Assembly: GCA_045810625.1 (NCBI GenBank)
Contig: JBJMVQ010000026.1
Span: 1 to 7,504, forward strand
DNA length: 7,504 nt
Source: JACQFZ01 sp045810625
Lineage (GTDB): Bacteria > Pseudomonadota > Gammaproteobacteria > Acidiferrobacterales > Sulfurifustaceae
Reading direction: 5' to 3'
The notes under the pieces: generated by a model
What the model was told of the DNA's origin: nothing
What the model saw: only the letters and a program-made list of their open reading frames with translations
The model's database searches: none
Shown here: positions 5,505 to 7,504 of the stretch, one piece after another
Layout of the letters: each line of letters begins with the position of its first letter
Position numbering within the stretch: the first letter of the stretch is position 1
Program-made: the position numbers and the translations under genes

Positions 5505-6203
5505 ATGCGTCTCTCCATCTATCGCTACAATCCCGAAACCGACGCCAAGCCCTACATGCAGAGCTACGCCATCGAACCTCGTCCGGAGGATCGGATGTTG
5601 CTTGACGTGCTCGAGCGGCTGAAGGGCGAAGTCGACGACTCGCTCACGTTTCGCCGCTCTTGTCGGGAAGGCGTGTGCGGCTCCGATGCGATGAACATCA
5701 ACGGCAGGAACGGCCTCGCGTGCATCACGCGCGTGACGGAAGTGAAGCAACCGGTGGTGTTGCGGCCGCTCCCCGGCCGACCGGTGATCCGGGATCTCGT
5801 GGTCGACTTAAGTCTCTTCTTCAAACAATACGAAGCGGCGACACCATACCTGGTTAACCACGACCCACTGCCGGAACGCGAGCGCCTGCAAGCGCCGGAG
5901 GACCGCGAGCGCCTCGACGGACTGTACGAATGCATTTTGTGCGCGTGCTGTTCGACGCAGTGTCCGCCTTGGTGGTGGAATCCGGACTCCTACCTCGGAC
6001 CGGCGGCGCTGTTGTGGGCTTACCGCTTCATCGCCGATTCACGGGACCAGGCGACCGGCGAGCGGCTCGATGGCCTCGAAGACCCTTATAAGTTGTATCG
6101 ATGCCGCACCACCATGAACTGCACCGAGGTGTGTCCCAAGGGATTGAATCCGGCTAAAGCGATCGGGCACATCCGACAACTGCTGGTGAAGCGGGTCACG
6201 TGA
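5505..6203 (+). CDS. sdhB: Succinate dehydrogenase iron-sulphur subunit
   Basis: A 232-residue subunit that passes electrons from the flavin of SdhA to quinone at the inner membrane (respiratory complex II). The N-terminal ferredoxin domain holds the [2Fe-2S] ligands in SCREGVCGSDAMN: C53, C58, D61, then C73. The C-terminal domain has CILCACCSTQC (C143, C146, C149 with C210 for [4Fe-4S]; C153 with C200 and C206 for [3Fe-4S]) and ends in CPKGLNPAKAIGHIR. All cluster ligands are intact and length is close to the 238 of E. coli. Around the quinone site, E. coli CPSFWW is CPPWWW here, and E. coli CHSIMNC is CRTTMNC. No sdhA, sdhC or sdhD is adjacent: a DUF2231 gene precedes it and a convergent stress-protein gene follows. 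Fumarate reductase FrdB is a less likely alternative given the strong SdhB match. Confidence 0.95.
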   Translation: MRLSIYRYNPETDAKPYMQSYAIEPRPEDRMLLDVLERLKGEVDDSLTFRRSCREGVCGSDAMNINGRNGLACITRVTEVKQPVVLRPLPGRPVIRDLVVDLSLFFKQYEAATPYLVNHDPLPERERLQAPEDRERLDGLYECILCACCSTQCPPWWWNPDSYLGPAALLWAYRFIADSRDQATGERLDGLEDPYKLYRCRTTMNCTEVCPKGLNPAKAIGHIRQLLVKRVT

Positions 6204-6211
6204 ATCGAGAA

Positions 6212-6237
6212 GCCATGGTTCCGCGCCGCGCGATGGC
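6212..6237. terminator. Weak stem-loop between convergent sdhB and usp
   Basis: GCCAT (6212-6216) and ATGGC (6233-6237) flank a GC-rich 16-base interval in the 60-bp gap between two convergent genes. A short stem without a T-run; the terminator call rests mainly on position. Confidence 0.25.
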
Positions 6238-6263
6238 CGATCTCGCCCGAACGACGCTACGCG

Positions 6264-7151
6264 CTACACCGCCTCGGCGCCCTTTTGCACGACCAGTACG
6301 TCGCACGTCGAATCCGCCAGAATATGCCGCGTGACGCTGCCGAGCAGCCATTCTTCCGTGCGCGTGCGGCCGTGTTTGCCGATCACGATCAATTCAGCGT
6401 TCAACGCGTCCTCCTGCGTAAGAATCAACCGTGCGGCGTTGCCGTGTTCGACCACATGCGTGATCCGCGCGTCGGCCGCTTCCGATGCGAGAGCACGTAT
6501 CGCGTCCACTGCTCGTAGCCGGGCCTCGTACCGACAACTCTGGATGTCGGCCTCCGTGATGCCAGCTCGGCGCAATTGCCCTTCGAACGGCACTTCGAAC
6601 GCATGCACCGTGGTGATCGCCGCCTGCGGCGCGATAGCCATCGCCATTTTTAACGCGCTCTTCGAATAAGAGGAGAAATCGACGGCGACGATGACGCGCT
6701 CGAAGGCTCTCGCCGCCGGGTGCCGCACGACCAGAATCGGACTCCTGCACTTCCCGAGTAGACGCTCCGCCGTGGTTCCGAGGATCATGTCACGCGCCCA
6801 GTTCAATCCGTGCGCGCCTACCGCAAGCAGATCCGCGCCATTGCAACCCGACAGAATTTCGCTCAATACGTCTCCGACCGCGACGCGGGCCGTGACATCC
6901 ACTCCTGCGGCCCGGGCAATGTCGCCGCTCTGCGCACGCAAAGTCTGCGCGACATCGTCGAGCAATCGCTGCGGTGCATCCGGAGACGAACGCAATACTT
7001 CGCGCATGGCCTCCAGCTCGGAAGCGTCGACCACGTGCAGCAGCTCGAGACGCGCCCGCTGCTCGGCGGCGAGGAGCGCGGCGCGCTGAACCGCCTGCGC
7101 TGCTCCGTCCGAGAGATCGGTCGCGGCTAAAATCTGTTTTAATCCGTTCAA
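6264..7151 (-). CDS. Universal stress protein, two tandem Usp domains
   Basis: A 295-residue cytoplasmic protein made of two UspA-like domains, about residues 3-143 and 151-292. Each domain opens with a beta strand plus Asp (ILAATDLS; VIVAVDFS). Each also carries the ATP-binding signature G-2x-G-9x-G-[ST]: G112-A-H-G115 with G125-T126, and G258-K-H-G261 with G271-S272. Both motifs are intact, so both sites are predicted to bind ATP. The protein starts at a TTG (7151) with a near-perfect GGAGGAG 7 bases upstream; the ATG at 7167 is in another frame. Tandem-Usp proteins are typically induced by stress or stationary phase, but the partner or target is unknown. The gene lies 83 bp downstream of the antiporter subunit gene on the same strand and may be co-transcribed with it. 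Confidence 0.92.
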   Translation of the reverse strand: MNGLKQILAATDLSDGAAQAVQRAALLAAEQRARLELLHVVDASELEAMREVLRSSPDAPQRLLDDVAQTLRAQSGDIARAAGVDVTARVAVGDVLSEILSGCNGADLLAVGAHGLNWARDMILGTTAERLLGKCRSPILVVRHPAARAFERVIVAVDFSSYSKSALKMAMAIAPQAAITTVHAFEVPFEGQLRRAGITEADIQSCRYEARLRAVDAIRALASEAADARITHVVEHGNAARLILTQEDALNAELIVIGKHGRTRTEEWLLGSVTRHILADSTCDVLVVQKGAEAV

Positions 7152-7158
7152 GGGAAAA

Positions 7159-7165
7159 CTCCTCC
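7159..7165 (-). promoter_or_regulatory. Strong ribosome binding site fixing a TTG start
   Basis: GGAGGAG on the minus strand, 7 bases before the TTG at 7151. It justifies the non-ATG start of the tandem-Usp gene, whose first residues (NGLKQILAATDLS) immediately form the first Usp strand. Confidence 0.8.
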
Positions 7166-7234
7166 ATGAGTGCGTTGGCTTACCTGGCGCTCAAGATGCG
7201 CATCGACGCGTCATGCGACATACCTCTTCGACAG

Positions 7235-7504
7235 CTAGGGCCGGTACGCATTCCTGCCCCCGTGCGAGTTTCGATCGTTACCTCGTTTGTCCGTTTCATC
7301 ACTTGCGCGGCTTTCCATTTGGTCGCGATGACGCGCTGCTCGCACCAATAGCATGAACGTTACCGGCGTTGTTACCGTCATGAAGACGCCGATCAGGATC
7401 TCGTGCAGTACCGGTCGTGACTCCACTCCGGTGAACCAGAGCATCGACGCGATCAGCACACAACCGGTGCCGAGCGTCGTGCCCATCGTGGGCGCGTGGA
7501 TTCG
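7235..7504 (-). CDS. mnhG: Mrp/Pha-type Na+(K+)/H+ antiporter subunit G, C-terminal part
   Basis: The last 89 residues of a small membrane protein that enters from the right edge as RIHAPTMGTTLGTG. The RlHApT-x-TLG stretch is characteristic of MnhG/PhaG/MrpG, the G subunit of multisubunit cation/proton antiporters. Two hydrophobic segments follow: the helix beginning LGTGCVLIASML, and HEILIGVFMTVTTPVTFMLLV. A hydrophilic tail with many Arg, Asp and Ser ends at the TAG at 7235. The subunit works in the inner membrane with subunits A-F, whose genes would be expected upstream, beyond the right edge. The N-terminal helix is outside the window, so the start cannot be assigned; the ATG at 7486 is internal. 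The family call is good, while the ion specificity (Na+ or K+) is not readable from this piece. Confidence 0.85.
   Translation of the reverse strand, partial: RIHAPTMGTTLGTGCVLIASMLWFTGVESRPVLHEILIGVFMTVTTPVTFMLLVRAARHRDQMESRASDETDKRGNDRNSHGGRNAYRP

Noticed and set aside
7195..7204. A perfect 10-bp palindrome, GATGCGCATC, between mnhG and the usp gene.
   Set aside because: A single short palindrome with no flanking promoter or second copy is too likely by chance in GC-rich DNA.
1..7504. CRISPR arrays, tRNAs, insertion sequences, attachment sites or a defence island.
   Set aside because: No regularly spaced repeats, cloverleaf-like sequence, transposase or integrase frame, or defence-type protein was seen.

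Overview
The window is GC-rich (roughly 60%) and densely packed with bacterial genes on both strands. Every recognisable protein is of ordinary bacterial type. The E. coli-like SdhB, the AcnA-type aconitase, an HdfR-like LysR regulator and an Mrp/Pha antiporter subunit suggest a proteobacterium, most likely gamma- or beta-. That placement is inference from family resemblance, not a computed phylogeny. There is no tRNA, rRNA, CRISPR array, insertion sequence or phage gene.

Layout from left to right. (1) On the minus strand lies the N-terminal part of aconitase A (1-1225, running off the left edge). Just upstream of it in the same operon is a small AhpD/carboxymuconolactone-decarboxylase-like protein with a CxxC motif (1222-1575); the two overlap by ATGA. 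(2) Tryptophanyl-tRNA synthetase lies on the plus strand (1634-2680), divergent from that operon. (3) An iron-type superoxide dismutase is on the minus strand (2761-3396), convergent with trpS across a short stem-loop. (4) A LysR-type regulator is on the plus strand (3488-4336), divergent from sodB; the shared 91-bp gap holds a 21-bp interrupted palindrome that looks like an operator. (5) A decayed 5' end of a Rieske-type oxidoreductase gene is on the minus strand (about 4464-4656). A gene-free stretch of 319 bp with several small repeats follows. (6) A four-helix DUF2231 membrane protein (4976-5434) and the iron-sulphur subunit of succinate dehydrogenase (5505-6203) are on the plus strand. 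(7) On the minus strand are a tandem-domain universal stress protein (6264-7151) and, upstream of it, the C-terminal part of an Mrp/Pha antiporter subunit G (7235-7504, running off the right edge).

The genes share a redox and stress flavour. Two TCA-cycle enzymes here carry Fe-S clusters (AcnA, SdhB), AcnA being the classic superoxide-sensitive one. A superoxide dismutase, a thiol AhpD-like protein and a universal stress protein lie nearby. They sit in several separate, oppositely oriented transcription units, so this is not one operon. No clear, previously undescribed multi-gene system is visible. The observations most worth checking are the sdhB gene without sdhC/D/A beside it, with a DUF2231 gene in front; the candidate operator between sodB and lysR; the translationally coupled AhpD-like/aconitase pair; and the broken Rieske gene.
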